NCBI GenBank assembly: GCA_947627205.1
Contig: CANQVE010000022.1
Location: forward strand, 1-38,100
Reading direction: 5' to 3'
DNA: 38,100 bases
Source of the DNA: an uncultured Clostridia bacterium
Lineage (GTDB): Bacteria; Bacillota; Clostridia; Oscillospirales; Ruminococcaceae
Position 1 is the stretch's first letter, and the number at the start of each line of letters is the position of its first letter. The notes below the pieces were generated by a model. The model did not search any database, had not been told where the DNA came from, and was given only the letters and a program-made list of their open reading frames with translations. The position numbers and the translations under genes are program-made. Shown piece by piece: positions 22,198 through 31,634 of the stretch.

Positions 22198-23041
22198 CAG
22201 TGTCTGTCTTCCCTATTTTCTCGATAAGCATCGACACTATAACTCCGAAGATAAGGCAGACAAAGCCGTAGCCCGTCGAAAGATTAAAGCCGAAGCCCTC
22301 GGGGAGAATGGCGTAGACAGAGCCTACTACAAGTCCCATAAGCGCGGAATATACCATAAGTCTGTTTTTGTTTATAAGCATTGAAATGAGCTTTGCGCCG
22401 AGCATTATGCCTATAACTGCGCTTATTGCAAACGGCACAAGCACCCATAGATTTAGATCTTCTATTGCGCCGATTATTGTTTCATAAACGCCCAGAAGCA
22501 TCATTACAAATGAACCCGATATTCCGGGGATTATCATTGTTATTGCAGCTATTGCCGCGCAGAGCATTATTTTTATCGTAAACACTATGTCAAAGCCCGT
22601 TATTTCGCTTTCAACGCCGAGCGAGAATATTTTGAGCCTGTCAAGGACAGAAAGCCCTATAACGACCGCCATTGCTATTATAAACGGCACAATGCAAAGG
22701 GGCTTTGCCTTTTTTTCGGAAGTGCCTATTTTGTAAATAAGCGGGATACCGCCGAGAATAAGCCCGATAAAGAACATATTTGTCTGCACGCCGAACATCT
22801 CGAACATTGAAGAAATGACCTTTGCGGAAACGAGTATGCCTGTTCCCGCGCCCAAAGCAAAGGTTATAAGAAACGGCAGATTTTTTATTATCTTTTTTAC
22901 TCCCGACACGGCTTCCGTAAGCCTGTCAAAGATACCGAAAATAACGAGCATCGTGCCTCCGCTTACTCCGGGGATAACGTTTGCCGTTCCGAAAACCACG
23001 CCGCACAAAAAATACTTGATATACTGAGCTATGTTCTTCAT
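22181..23041 (-). CDS. DUF368 membrane protein (polyprenyl-phosphate transporter family)
   Basis: A 286-residue multi-pass membrane protein with the two family signatures NVIPGVSGGT (21-30) and MIIPGISGS near 168-176, an inverted-repeat architecture. DUF368 proteins such as PopT are reported to recycle undecaprenyl phosphate across the membrane for wall synthesis. It lies 2 bp downstream of the P-type-ATPase-like gene, so the two are probably co-transcribed. Its 3' end overlaps the sigG 3' end. Confidence 0.85.
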   Translation of the reverse strand: MKNIAQYIKYFLCGVVFGTANVIPGVSGGTMLVIFGIFDRLTEAVSGVKKIIKNLPFLITFALGAGTGILVSAKVISSMFEMFGVQTNMFFIGLILGGIPLIYKIGTSEKKAKPLCIVPFIIAMAVVIGLSVLDRLKIFSLGVESEITGFDIVFTIKIMLCAAIAAITMIIPGISGSFVMMLLGVYETIIGAIEDLNLWVLVPFAISAVIGIMLGAKLISMLINKNRLMVYSALMGLVVGSVYAILPEGFGFNLSTGYGFVCLIFGVIVSMLIEKIGKTDTARSDS

Positions 23042-23043
23042 TT

Positions 23044-25494
23044 TTACTCCTTTATCCTTAGAAAATGTTTAACGAAAAAGAATGTTACTGCGGGGAATAT
23101 TCCTATAAGAATACTTATTATCACTGCGAAAAGGTCAATCGGCAAAAATCCGAATATACTGCATGTAAACGGAATGAAAACAAACGCGACCGAGCAAATA
23201 ATTGCCAAGCAAAGAAATATTACGGACGCCTTTCCCGACTTTATAAACTCCCTCAAAGGGTTTGTGTCCGAATGGCGGATAAAAGCAAAAGCGCAGGTCG
23301 CTATCATAAGCGTTATAAAACCGCAGCTCCTCGCCGCGCCCTGGTCAAGACCTGCTATGGTGTCGTTATACATCAGCGCATAGGACACCGCCGCGGATAT
23401 TCCCGTTAATAAGCCCGTTATTCCGCACATAACAAGATAACGATAGTTGAACTTTCTGCGGGAGATAAAATCGGAACTCGGCATTTTCTTTGCCATGTCT
23501 GACTTGTTTTTAGAAAAGCTCAAAGCGAAGATCGGCAGGATAAGCATTGTAAACAGCGCAAGTATCGGCGGATCAAGCATAAGCCGAAAATCTGCGAACA
23601 GGTTTATTATCACCTGCGTCAGAAATCCTATATAGCCCGATATTATCAGCGATACACCGCGTTTTATGTTTCGGTGGATCTGACGCGCGGCGGCAATTGC
23701 GTCTGCGATAGAGAGGAAATTGTCATTATCCATGATGATATCCGCCGCTTCTCTTACGCTCGGAGAACTATTTTCCGTGATAGTAAATCCTATGTCGGCA
23801 GTTCTTATCGCTTCGGTATCAGCGACGCGCGTTCCGAGCATTCCCACAACGCTTCCGTCCGCTTTAAGCCGTCTTATTATTTCACGCTTTTGAGCGGAAG
23901 AAATGCTTGCATAGATGTCGCTGTCTGTTATTTCACCGCTTTCAAGCTCTGCGCCTGTTACGGTCTTGTCGGAGCGTATGCCTATCATTTTAGCAGTAAC
24001 AGCCGCAAGGTCGGGCGCGTCCTCGCAGAGCATTACAACTCTAACTCCCGCGCTCTGGCAGGTCTTTACGGCGGTAGATACCGAATCTCTAAGCGGAGCA
24101 GAAAACGCCGCAAATCCGACAAACGTATAGCTGAATCCCGCGGTTTTATCAAGTTCATCGCTTTTTGCCTCAACGCATGCGAACGCAATTACCGACCAGC
24201 CTTTTTCGTAATAGCTCTGATATTTTTTCTGTGCGGAAATGAGCCTTTCGCTTTTCATTCGGCACATGGGAAGAATTTGCTCGGGAGAGCCTTTTATACA
24301 ATAAAGCCTGTCTCCGCCTACATTCCAGAGCGCTCCGCTTATTGAGCCGTCGTCGGGAAGTTCTTCTATAAACTCAAAGCGCGAATAAATGTCCGAAAAA
24401 TTCTCCGAAGAAAACGACGCCTTTACCAAAAGCGCACGCTCCGAAAGATCTGCGGTATTTCTGTTTATTGCGAGCGCCGCAACGTCATACAAAAGCTCTT
24501 CGCTTTGGGCGTATATTGCGCGGACTTCAAGGTCGTTCTTTGAAATAGCGCCCTCTTTTTCAACGCATATAACCGAAAGGCTGTTGAGCTTTTCAATGTC
24601 ATTGTACGTTCTTATCACTGCTCCACACTTTAAAAGCTCGGAAAGTCCCCGCGAATAATAAAACCTCAAAATTAAACCTATTCCCGTAGGAACAAAGCAC
24701 AAACCCAGCGTCAGCGCGCTTAAGGCAGTAGGTATAGTCTCATTTTTATTTATTATTCCGACAGCAAGCGTAAACAGCGTCATAATAAGCGCAATAACAC
24801 TGCTTGTGGGAACTATAGAACGGATTATCCTTTCAATGCCCGTATAATAAGGCTCTCTTTCGGGCTGTTCGCCGATGTGCTGATAATATTTAGTATCAAC
24901 GCCCGTAGCGCTGACCTTGCAAACCGCCATTCCCGAAAGAACGGAAGTTTCGGCATAAACAAAGGTCGGCTTGAACTCGCTCGCAGAAATGCCTCCCGCG
25001 TATTTTGCGGAGGGAGAGGCACTCCCCGTAAACAGACTTTCGTCGCAGGCAAGATCGCGCGATTCGAGGATAAATGCGTCCGCAGGCACTCTTTCGCCGT
25101 CCTGTATGACAATAAGGTCCTCGGGGACAATTTTTTCCTTTTCTATAAGCTCAACTTTTCCGTTTCGTATAACGCGCATTTTAATTCTGAATGTTTCGTT
25201 TGTTTCGGCGATACGCTTTTCGGCGGTTTTTCTGAAATAAATCTCTCCCGCGCAATAGAGCGCGTCCGCTATAAGCGTAAAGATCCCCGCCGCAATGCCT
25301 ATCCCGAAAAAGGAGATAATGCCCGCCGCCAGCATCATTATTACCGACGGCGAAAAAATAACGTCCGTGTATATGTGTCGGCTTTTTACGGGGTATTTTG
25401 TGAATGTGTTCGGACCGTATGTTGAAAGTCTTTTTTCCGCTTCTGCGGAAGTAAGACCGAAATAATCTTCTTTGAAATCAAAAAACTGCGCCAT
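23044..25494 (-). CDS. P-type-ATPase-like protein with degenerate catalytic motifs
   Basis: An 816-residue protein (ATG 25494 behind GAGGG) with the full P-type ATPase layout: N-terminal cytoplasmic region, actuator, nucleotide domain with KGSPE (401-405), and C-terminal membrane bundle. The phosphorylation motif DKTGT reads EKEGA (312-316), TGES reads TGSA (156-159), PEGLP-like reads PTGIG (269-273), and the GDGxND hinge reads GTRVADTEA (554-562). With the phosphorylated Asp replaced by Glu, ion pumping is unlikely. It is long and undisrupted, so it is probably a maintained pseudoenzyme, perhaps regulatory. Coupled to DUF368. Confidence 0.85.
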   Translation of the reverse strand: MAQFFDFKEDYFGLTSAEAEKRLSTYGPNTFTKYPVKSRHIYTDVIFSPSVIMMLAAGIISFFGIGIAAGIFTLIADALYCAGEIYFRKTAEKRIAETNETFRIKMRVIRNGKVELIEKEKIVPEDLIVIQDGERVPADAFILESRDLACDESLFTGSASPSAKYAGGISASEFKPTFVYAETSVLSGMAVCKVSATGVDTKYYQHIGEQPEREPYYTGIERIIRSIVPTSSVIALIMTLFTLAVGIINKNETIPTALSALTLGLCFVPTGIGLILRFYYSRGLSELLKCGAVIRTYNDIEKLNSLSVICVEKEGAISKNDLEVRAIYAQSEELLYDVAALAINRNTADLSERALLVKASFSSENFSDIYSRFEFIEELPDDGSISGALWNVGGDRLYCIKGSPEQILPMCRMKSERLISAQKKYQSYYEKGWSVIAFACVEAKSDELDKTAGFSYTFVGFAAFSAPLRDSVSTAVKTCQSAGVRVVMLCEDAPDLAAVTAKMIGIRSDKTVTGAELESGEITDSDIYASISSAQKREIIRRLKADGSVVGMLGTRVADTEAIRTADIGFTITENSSPSVREAADIIMDNDNFLSIADAIAAARQIHRNIKRGVSLIISGYIGFLTQVIINLFADFRLMLDPPILALFTMLILPIFALSFSKNKSDMAKKMPSSDFISRRKFNYRYLVMCGITGLLTGISAAVSYALMYNDTIAGLDQGAARSCGFITLMIATCAFAFIRHSDTNPLREFIKSGKASVIFLCLAIICSVAFVFIPFTCSIFGFLPIDLFAVIISILIGIFPAVTFFFVKHFLRIKE

Positions 25495-25749
25495 TTGAAT
25501 TTCCCTCATATTTATATTAAAAGACAAGTATTTTTATTCAAGCTGTATATAAAAAACCTAAATTGAACTTTATATACAATCGTATTTATTATAACAAATT
25601 TTTCCGTAAAAATCAAGTAGGATTATTGTACAATGCAGTTTTAGAGGAAAGCAACAAATTATTTTGTTAATTATGCACAATATGGTGGAAAATGTTTGGG
25701 TAATTTAAAGGAAAAGAAATAAAAGGTCAAAATTTGTGGTTCTTTGCAA
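25495..25749. other. AT-rich intergenic region
   Basis: No credible gene. It contains T-rich stretches and an AT-rich promoter-like area upstream of the P-type-like gene, but no clear consensus promoter was identified. Confidence 0.5.
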
Positions 25750-25870
25750 ACGATATTTTTCTCAATAACGTTTACTCGCCCTATCCCCCTAACCCCCTTT
25801 CCCAGAGGGAAAGGGGGGAAATTGCGGGGGCGCTGGCGCGCCCCCGCACCCCCGCTGACAGTTGACAATA
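25750..25870. repeat. Relative of the GC-rich palindromic element
   Basis: The block CGCCCTATCCCCCTAACCCC, followed by GAGGGAAAGGGGGG and CGCTGGCGCGCCCCCGC, shares its make-up with the cores at 4345-4584 and 13138-13370. The flanks differ, so it is a diverged or partial copy. Confidence 0.55.
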
Positions 25871-25912
25871 GACAGGGTACAGTATGCAGTAAAGGTGTCC
25901 GCTGAATAGAAA

Positions 25913-25942
25913 AAGAGGCTGGGGTTTAAACTCTAGCCTCTT
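25913..25942. terminator. Bidirectional terminator, copy 1
   Basis: AAGAGGCT and AGCCTCTT pair, with further GGGGTTTAAACTC pairing inside. A-rich sequence lies on the left and a T-rich run on the right. Confidence 0.7.
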
Positions 25943-26118
25943 GCTTCTTTCTATGAACATCAAAATACTTTTTCTCCAAAACAACCTTTGAATTCTTACC
26001 TCTTACATCTTACCTCTAACCTCTAGAGGGGGGAAATTGCAGGGCGCTGGCGCACCCCCGCTGACAGTTGACAATAGACAGGGTACAGTATGCAGTAAAG
26101 GTGTCCGCTGAATAGAAA

Positions 26119-26148
26119 AAGAGGCTGGGGTTTAAACTCTAGCCTCTT
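26119..26148. terminator. Bidirectional terminator, copy 2
   Basis: The same hairpin as at 25913-25942, exactly 206 bp further on. It lies about 80 bp after the MGMT-like gene's stop and probably terminates that transcript. Confidence 0.7.
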
Positions 26149-26228
26149 GCTTCTTTCTATGAACATCAAAATACTTTTTCTCCAAAACAACCTTTGAATT
26201 CTTACCTCTTACATCTTACCTCTTACTT

Positions 26229-26537
26229 CTAAATGCCGTTCCACATATATTTTTCAAGGTCAACGGTGTAATCGTCGCTTGCTTCAATTCCCTCTGCCCT
26301 GAGCAGTTCAGCCTGTTTATCCTGACCGCCGAAAGCAAACGCGGGAGCGAGCTTTCCGAAACGGTTTACAACGCGGTAACAGCGGATATTTTCGGGATCG
26401 GGGTTTGAATGCAGAGCATAGCCTACAGCTCTTGCCCAGCGGGGATTTCCGCACATACACGCTATCTGCCCGTATGTTGCGACCTTTCCGAAAGGAATTT
26501 TCTTTACGACTTCGTAGATTTTATCAAATGTTCCCAT
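26229..26537 (-). CDS. MGMT-family (alkyltransferase-like) DNA-binding protein
   Basis: A 102-residue protein with FDKIYEVVKKIPFGKVATYGQIA and PRWARAVGYAL, the DNA-binding fold with Arg finger of MGMT/ATL proteins. The active-site PCHRV reads RCYRVV (52-57), so Cys is kept but His is replaced by Tyr. Full alkyl transfer may be impaired; a lesion-flagging ATL-like role is possible. It lies 15 bp after the stop of the unknown gene upstream, so it is probably in its operon. Confidence 0.8.
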   Translation of the reverse strand: MGTFDKIYEVVKKIPFGKVATYGQIACMCGNPRWARAVGYALHSNPDPENIRCYRVVNRFGKLAPAFAFGGQDKQAELLRAEGIEASDDYTVDLEKYMWNGI

Positions 26538-26552
26538 GACTTTCTCCTGTGC

Positions 26553-27557
26553 TTAAACTTCACGTTTATCATTCGTATAAAGTATGCGTATATAATCCCT
26601 GTCGCGGGTGTCCATATCGCCGAGGTACATTCTTTGGTGCTCGGGGACTGCCTCGTAAGCCGAGCGGAGCTTTTCTTTGTTCTGCTCAGACGGGTATATA
26701 AGATAGCTGATATAAGCCTGCCGTGCGGTTTCAAGCGCGTCGGGCTTGTTCTGAAGCCGAAGCAGTTCGTTTTCTATTTCCTTTATTTTTTCATCTTTCA
26801 GCACGTCGTAAATTGTCTTACAGCGCGCTTTTCCGAGTGCGCCGAAGCTCACGGTCTCATTATCGTTCGGTTTGACGCAAAGGACGTCATCATTAAACAG
26901 CTCGCGGATTTTGTCCGGCGATATATATTCTTCCCCGTCAAGACCGTCAACGGAAAATGTTCCGTCAGAAAAAGCCGACACCGAAGTCAGCATTATTTCC
27001 CCGTTTTGGCGGAGAAAAATGTTCATCTGCCTGCCGTCGGAAGTTTCATAGCCGAAATTTTCTTTTAGTTTAAACGGCGTGGGAAATGCGGAAAAGCCGA
27101 TGTGATACTGTCTAACCTTTACAAAAAAAGATTTATTCGGTCGAGCCAAAAGAAATCGTCCCGCAGGAGCGTGCGGGACGAACCGGGTGCAGGGCTTGCC
27201 CTGCCATTTGTCTTTTTCACGCTGAGTTGTTTCGTAGATATTCGCCATTTCGTGATTTATAGAGCGCACTGTGTTTTCAATAAATTTGCGGTAGCTCTCC
27301 TTGTCGAAATTCCATTCAGCCGAAATTATTTCAAGCGTACACAATCCGTGAACGCTCAGACTTTCACCCTCGGGTATTTCAAACGTAAGCCACCCGCGTT
27401 CCAGCTGACGCATAATGTCACAAAGATCCGTCTTTTCCCAGCAACTTACGGTGCCGTCCTCGTAGACCGCCATATTCAGCCAGAAATACTGCCTGTTATG
27501 AATAACGGCGGGCACGGTAACTCCCTCTATCTGCTGTTTTCTATATACCTTTCCCAT
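26553..27557 (-). CDS. Uncharacterised protein with internal palindromic insertion
   Basis: A 334-residue protein starting MGKVYRKQQIEGVTVPAVIHN, with no membrane segment and no recognised motif. The RBS AGGAGA supports ATG 27557. Two perfect inverted repeats, CGTCCCGCA/TGCGGGACG (27157-27180) and GCAGGGC/GCCCTGC (27189-27204), lie in frame in the stretch KWQGKPCTRFVPHAP, as if a repeat had been inserted in the coding region. It is downstream of clpX and probably separated from it by the terminator at 27576-27614. Confidence 0.6.
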   Translation of the reverse strand: MGKVYRKQQIEGVTVPAVIHNRQYFWLNMAVYEDGTVSCWEKTDLCDIMRQLERGWLTFEIPEGESLSVHGLCTLEIISAEWNFDKESYRKFIENTVRSINHEMANIYETTQREKDKWQGKPCTRFVPHAPAGRFLLARPNKSFFVKVRQYHIGFSAFPTPFKLKENFGYETSDGRQMNIFLRQNGEIMLTSVSAFSDGTFSVDGLDGEEYISPDKIRELFNDDVLCVKPNDNETVSFGALGKARCKTIYDVLKDEKIKEIENELLRLQNKPDALETARQAYISYLIYPSEQNKEKLRSAYEAVPEHQRMYLGDMDTRDRDYIRILYTNDKREV

Positions 27558-27575
27558 ATTTTCTCCTAATAATCA

Positions 27576-27614
27576 AAAGCTGTCCGATATCGGAAAATGA
27601 TACCGAACAGCTTT
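27576..27614. terminator. Terminator after clpX
   Basis: AAAGCTGT (27576-27583) and ACAGCTTT (27607-27614) form the outer stem, extended inward by CGATATCGG/CCGAtatC-type pairing. A T-rich sequence follows on the minus strand. Confidence 0.75.
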
Positions 27615-27629
27615 AATTTCAACTAACCA

Positions 27630-28919
27630 TCAGCCTGTTTTCTTTGCTTTCTTAGGTTTTGCAAGGGAGTCTTCGCGCGTAATTGTAGGTTCTTTGCCGT
27701 CGATACACTCTTTTGTAATAGTTATCTTTGTTATCGTCGGATCGCTGGGAGCTGTAAACATAACTTCTCTCAAAGTATTCTCAACGATAGAACGAAGTCC
27801 TCTCGCGCCTGTCTTGGTTTCAATTGCCTTTTTGGCTATAGCCTTTAGCGCCTCGGGTTCAAATTCAAGCTCGATACCGTCTGCGCTGAACAAGCACTTA
27901 TACTGCTTTATAAGCGCGTTTTTCGGCTCGTCAAGTATTCTGACGAGCGCATCTTCGTCGAGCGCTTCAAGAGGCACAACAACGGGAAGTCTTCCGATAA
28001 GCTCGGGGATTATGCCGAACTTTACAAGATCCTGCTGGTTTACCTGCTTTAAAAGGTCGGCGCTTTCCTTTGCCTTTGCCGATTTAACGTCCGCGCCAAA
28101 GCCCATAGCCGAGCTAGAAACGCGCTGTGCTATCATCTTTTCTATTCCCTCGAAAGCTCCTCCGCAGATAAACAGAATGTTCTTTGTGTTTACCTGTATA
28201 AATTCCTGCTGGGGGTGTTTTCTTCCGCCCTGGGGAGGTACGTTTGAAACAGTGCCCTCGATTATCTTCAGGAGAGCCTGCTGAACGCCCTCTCCGCTAA
28301 CATCTCTTGTTATAGAGGTGTTTTCGCTACGGCGGGATATTTTATCTATTTCATCAATGTAGATTATTCCGCGCTCCGCCGCCTCAATGTCGAAATCCGC
28401 CGCCTGTACAAGGCGCAATAAAACGTTTTCAACGTCCTCTCCGACATAGCCCGCCTGCGTAAGCGTCGTAGCGTCGGCAATTGCAAACGGAACATTCAGG
28501 AGCTTTGCAAGGCTCTGCGCCAGAAGCGTCTTTCCCACGCCCGTAGGTCCGAGCAAAAGCACGTTAGACTTCTGAAGCTCTACCTCGTCGCTTTCGTCCG
28601 ACTGCATAAAAATGCGCTTATAGTGGTTATAAACAGACACCGCGAGGACTTTTTTCGCCTCGTCCTGACCGATAATATACCTGTCAAGATAGGCTTTTAT
28701 CTCCTCGGGAGTTATAATGCTTTCGGGATCTGAAAGAAAATCCGTCTGCTTTCCCTTTGAGGTGCGTTTTATGCTTCTGGGGGGCCTTACGTCTCCGCTT
28801 TCCAAAAGCAGATTATACGAAGCGATAACGCAGTCGCTGCATATAACGGCTCCGTCGTTGCCGCCGAACAGCATCCGCGCATCTGTTTCGCTCTTTCCGC
28901 AAAACGAGCAGGTCATCAT
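27630..28919 (-). CDS. clpX: ATP-dependent Clp protease ATP-binding subunit ClpX
   Basis: A 429-residue AAA+ unfoldase. The zinc-binding domain has Cys at 4, 7, 27 and 30. Walker A is GPTGVGKT (124-131), Walker B IIYIDEID (184-191), and the sensor and C-terminal domains follow. It unfolds tagged substrates and feeds them to ClpP. It follows clpP by 21 bp in the common tig-clpP-clpX order. Length is normal for Firmicutes. Confidence 0.97.
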   Translation of the reverse strand: MMTCSFCGKSETDARMLFGGNDGAVICSDCVIASYNLLLESGDVRPPRSIKRTSKGKQTDFLSDPESIITPEEIKAYLDRYIIGQDEAKKVLAVSVYNHYKRIFMQSDESDEVELQKSNVLLLGPTGVGKTLLAQSLAKLLNVPFAIADATTLTQAGYVGEDVENVLLRLVQAADFDIEAAERGIIYIDEIDKISRRSENTSITRDVSGEGVQQALLKIIEGTVSNVPPQGGRKHPQQEFIQVNTKNILFICGGAFEGIEKMIAQRVSSSAMGFGADVKSAKAKESADLLKQVNQQDLVKFGIIPELIGRLPVVVPLEALDEDALVRILDEPKNALIKQYKCLFSADGIELEFEPEALKAIAKKAIETKTGARGLRSIVENTLREVMFTAPSDPTITKITITKECIDGKEPTITREDSLAKPKKAKKTG

Positions 28920-28940
28920 AGAACCATTCCTCCGTTAAGA

Positions 28941-29546
28941 TCATTTCGCGCCGTCGTCACGAGAATTATACACCTTGTCAATAAGACCGTATGCCAGAGC
29001 TTCTTCGGCCGTCATAAAATTGTCGCGCTCGGTATCTTGGCAAACCGTTTCATAAGGCTTTCCCGTATTCTCACTGAGTATGCGGTTCAAGCGCTCTTTG
29101 GTGCGCTGTAAATAATTCGACCTTATCATAATGTCGGTCACTTGTCCCGAAATACCGCCGCCCGCAATAAGAGGCTGGTGTATCATTATTTCGCTGTTCG
29201 GAAGAGCTATGCGCTTTCCTTTTGCGCCAGATGAAAGCAAAAATGCTCCCATTGACGCCGCCATTCCCATACAGATAGTAGACACATCGCACTTTACATA
29301 CTGCATAGTATCATAAATAGCCATTCCGTCGGACACAGAGCCTCCCGGGCTGTTTATATAAAGGAAAATGTCCTTGTCGGGATCCTGTCCCTCAAGATAA
29401 AGCATTTGTGCAACAACAACGCTCGCCGTCGCGGAATTTACTTCGTCATGCAAAAGTATTATCCTGTCATTGAGCAGACGGGAAAAAATATCATACGAAC
29501 GTTCTCCGTGAGCGCTTTGCTCTACAACATAAGGAATATAAGCCAT
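28941..29546 (-). CDS. clpP: ATP-dependent Clp protease proteolytic subunit ClpP
   Basis: A 201-residue serine protease with the catalytic triad Ser98 (in MAASMG), His123 (in MIHQP) and Asp171. The N-terminal propeptide region is short. It forms the tetradecameric chamber used by ClpX. A GGAGAG-type site precedes ATG 29546, 26 bp after tig. Confidence 0.97.
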   Translation of the reverse strand: MAYIPYVVEQSAHGERSYDIFSRLLNDRIILLHDEVNSATASVVVAQMLYLEGQDPDKDIFLYINSPGGSVSDGMAIYDTMQYVKCDVSTICMGMAASMGAFLLSSGAKGKRIALPNSEIMIHQPLIAGGGISGQVTDIMIRSNYLQRTKERLNRILSENTGKPYETVCQDTERDNFMTAEEALAYGLIDKVYNSRDDGAK

Positions 29547-29572
29547 AGTACTCTCCTTTCATGTGAGAGGAA

Positions 29573-30856
29573 TTATTCGGTAACTTCCTCTATAACCGCG
29601 CTGTTCTTTACAAGGTCCAGCGCCTTTTCTATCTTCAGATCGCTTATTATAGTCTTTTCGGGAATGAGCTGTTTCACCTTTTCGGCGTCTACTTTATACT
29701 GCTCCGCAAGGTCAGCAACTTCCTTGTCAACTTCTTCCTGAGCCACTTCGAGGTTTTCAAGCTCTGCTATTTTTTCAAGCGCAAGTCTCATGCGGACCTG
29801 ACGCTTTGACGATTCCTCAAAATTCGCGCGGAACTGAACTGCGGTCATTCCCGTGTATTTGAGGTAATCCTGAACGCTTATGCGGGTGCGCGCGCTCCAC
29901 TCGCGGATACGGTCGTCGATATGACGCTCGAACATAGCCTGGGGTATCTCCGCTTTCATGTTTTCGAGCATTGCGTCCATAAGAGCCGAATCAGCTTCGT
30001 TTTCAGACTCCTCGGCGTTTTTCTTTTCGAGCTTCTCGCGGATATCTGCTTTAAGCTCGTCAACAGTATCTTTTTCGGAAACGTCCTTTACAAAATCGTC
30101 GTTAAGCTCGGGCATTTCCTTTGACTTTATCTCATGGAGCTTGCACTTGAATACCGCGGGCTTGCCCTTTAAGGTCTCTTCCTGATAATCCTCGGGGAAT
30201 GTAACGTTAACGTCGAATTCCTCGCCGATATTCTTTCCTACGATCTGTTCTTCAAAGCCGGGGATAAATGTGTTCGAGCCTATCTCAAGCGGGAACTTTT
30301 CGCCCTTTCCGTTTTCAAAAGCAACTCCGTCTACAAATCCCTCGAAGTCGATTACAGCGGTATCGCCGTTTTCAACAGCCCTGTCCTCAACGCTTACAAG
30401 TCTTGCAACTCTTTCGCGCATAGCGTCCAGCTCTTTGGATATATCCTCGTCTGTTACAGTCTTGACGGTTTTCTTTACTTTTAAACCCTTATAGTCGGAA
30501 ATTTCAACATCGGGCTTTGTGATAAACTCGGTCTTTAACGTAACGCCGTTTTCCTTATTTACTTCGGTAATTTCGGAGTTCTGGATATCAACGACTTCTT
30601 TTTCAAAATCCTCTGCGAGCTTGTCGATATTTTCCTTATAGAGAATATCAACGGCTTCCTCGTAGAAAATGCTCTCGCCGAATTTCGACTCGATTATCTT
30701 TCTCGGCGCTTTTCCTTTTCTGAAGCCCGGAACGGATATCTTCGACTTCTGACGGTTATAGGCGGTATTTATCGCCGTTTCCAACTCGTCCGCACCGAAC
30801 TTTATTTCGAGCGCATAAGTATTTACTGCCGTGTTGTTTTTTGATACAATTTCCAT
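29573..30856 (-). CDS. tig: Trigger factor
   Basis: A 427-residue ribosome-associated chaperone and peptidyl-prolyl isomerase. The ribosome-binding loop is GFRKGKAPRK (44-53). The FKBP-like domain is around 150-230, and a long C-terminal chaperone arm follows. ATG 30856 is chosen because it follows AGAGAGGAAAG and matches the normal N-terminus; an upstream reading to 30928 is not supported. Confidence 0.96.
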   Translation of the reverse strand: MEIVSKNNTAVNTYALEIKFGADELETAINTAYNRQKSKISVPGFRKGKAPRKIIESKFGESIFYEEAVDILYKENIDKLAEDFEKEVVDIQNSEITEVNKENGVTLKTEFITKPDVEISDYKGLKVKKTVKTVTDEDISKELDAMRERVARLVSVEDRAVENGDTAVIDFEGFVDGVAFENGKGEKFPLEIGSNTFIPGFEEQIVGKNIGEEFDVNVTFPEDYQEETLKGKPAVFKCKLHEIKSKEMPELNDDFVKDVSEKDTVDELKADIREKLEKKNAEESENEADSALMDAMLENMKAEIPQAMFERHIDDRIREWSARTRISVQDYLKYTGMTAVQFRANFEESSKRQVRMRLALEKIAELENLEVAQEEVDKEVADLAEQYKVDAEKVKQLIPEKTIISDLKIEKALDLVKNSAVIEEVTE

Positions 30857-30932
30857 TTTTACTTTCCTCTCTTGTCCGAAAAAGCTATAGTTTTCAGGAC
30901 GGTTATTATTTACAGGGCAAAGCCCCAATTAT

Positions 30933-31634
30933 TTATTTTGTCACATTCCCGTTTACGGCTATGGGATCAAACTTTAAGGAATCCGCCGAAACGAGCTTAT
31001 ATTCTATTCCGCCGTACATTCCCTCGACTGCGCCTCTTATCGCTCCGCCGTGCAGGTGTGCATAAAAACAGCGCTTTACGCCGTATTTTTTCAGAACGTC
31101 TACTATCGGCTGGTTCACTTCTCCGCGGTATACGGGCGGATAATGTATAAACGCCGTAAGCTCGCCGCCGAGCTTTACGCCCGCCTGTAGCGACATTTCG
31201 AGCCGTCCCGCTTCTCTTGCCAGAACTTTTGCGTCCGCGGGCTCGCCGTTTTCGCTTATCCACCCGCGCGTTCCGCAGATAGACAAGCCGTCTATAAGAA
31301 AGGCGTTGTTGAACAAAAAACTTATGTTTGAAAAGCCGTTTTCTTTAACGAACACATTTATCTTGTTCATCGTCTGCCACCAGAGGTCGTGATTTCCCTT
31401 GGTGAGAATTTTCTTTCCTTTAAGCTCGGAATTTATGAACCTTAGATCCTCCGCCGTGTCCTCCAGCTTCAATGCCCACGAATGGTCGCCCAGAAGCACA
31501 ACGGTGTCATCATCAGTAATTTTAGAATTCCAATTTTCTTTCAGGCGCTCGACATGATTATCCCAGCCCGCGAAAATATCCATAGGCTTATCCGTGCCGA
31601 GCGAAAGATGAAGATCGCCTATCGTATACAGCAT
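30933..31634 (-). CDS. Calcineurin-like metallophosphoesterase
   Basis: A 233-residue protein with GDLHLS (6-11), GDHSW (49-53), GNHDLWW (80-86), HYPP and HLHG, the full metal-binding set of this phosphoesterase superfamily. The substrate is unknown. Its start overlaps the thrC stop by one base (TGATG), so it is co-translated. Confidence 0.85.
   Translation of the reverse strand: MLYTIGDLHLSLGTDKPMDIFAGWDNHVERLKENWNSKITDDDTVVLLGDHSWALKLEDTAEDLRFINSELKGKKILTKGNHDLWWQTMNKINVFVKENGFSNISFLFNNAFLIDGLSICGTRGWISENGEPADAKVLAREAGRLEMSLQAGVKLGGELTAFIHYPPVYRGEVNQPIVDVLKKYGVKRCFYAHLHGGAIRGAVEGMYGGIEYKLVSADSLKFDPIAVNGNVTK

Larger units (their letters stand above)
25812..26228. repeat. Tandem duplication, period 206 bp
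   Basis: Two almost identical copies follow each other, with GCTGACAGTTGAC at 25854 and again at 26060. Each carries a terminator hairpin and ends in heptamer-like CTTACCT repeats. The second copy runs directly to the stop of the MGMT-like gene. Confidence 0.85.

Noticed and set aside
23674-24345. Long plus-strand ORF of 223 codons opposite the P-type-ATPase-like gene
   Set aside because: It is antisense to a well-supported gene with recognisable motifs, and its own translation has no family-like features.
24877-25425. Plus-strand ORF of 182 codons opposite the same gene
   Set aside because: Shadow frame in a GC-rich coding region; no ribosome site or motifs.
29131-29316. Plus-strand ORF inside clpP
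   Set aside because: Shadow of a highly conserved gene.
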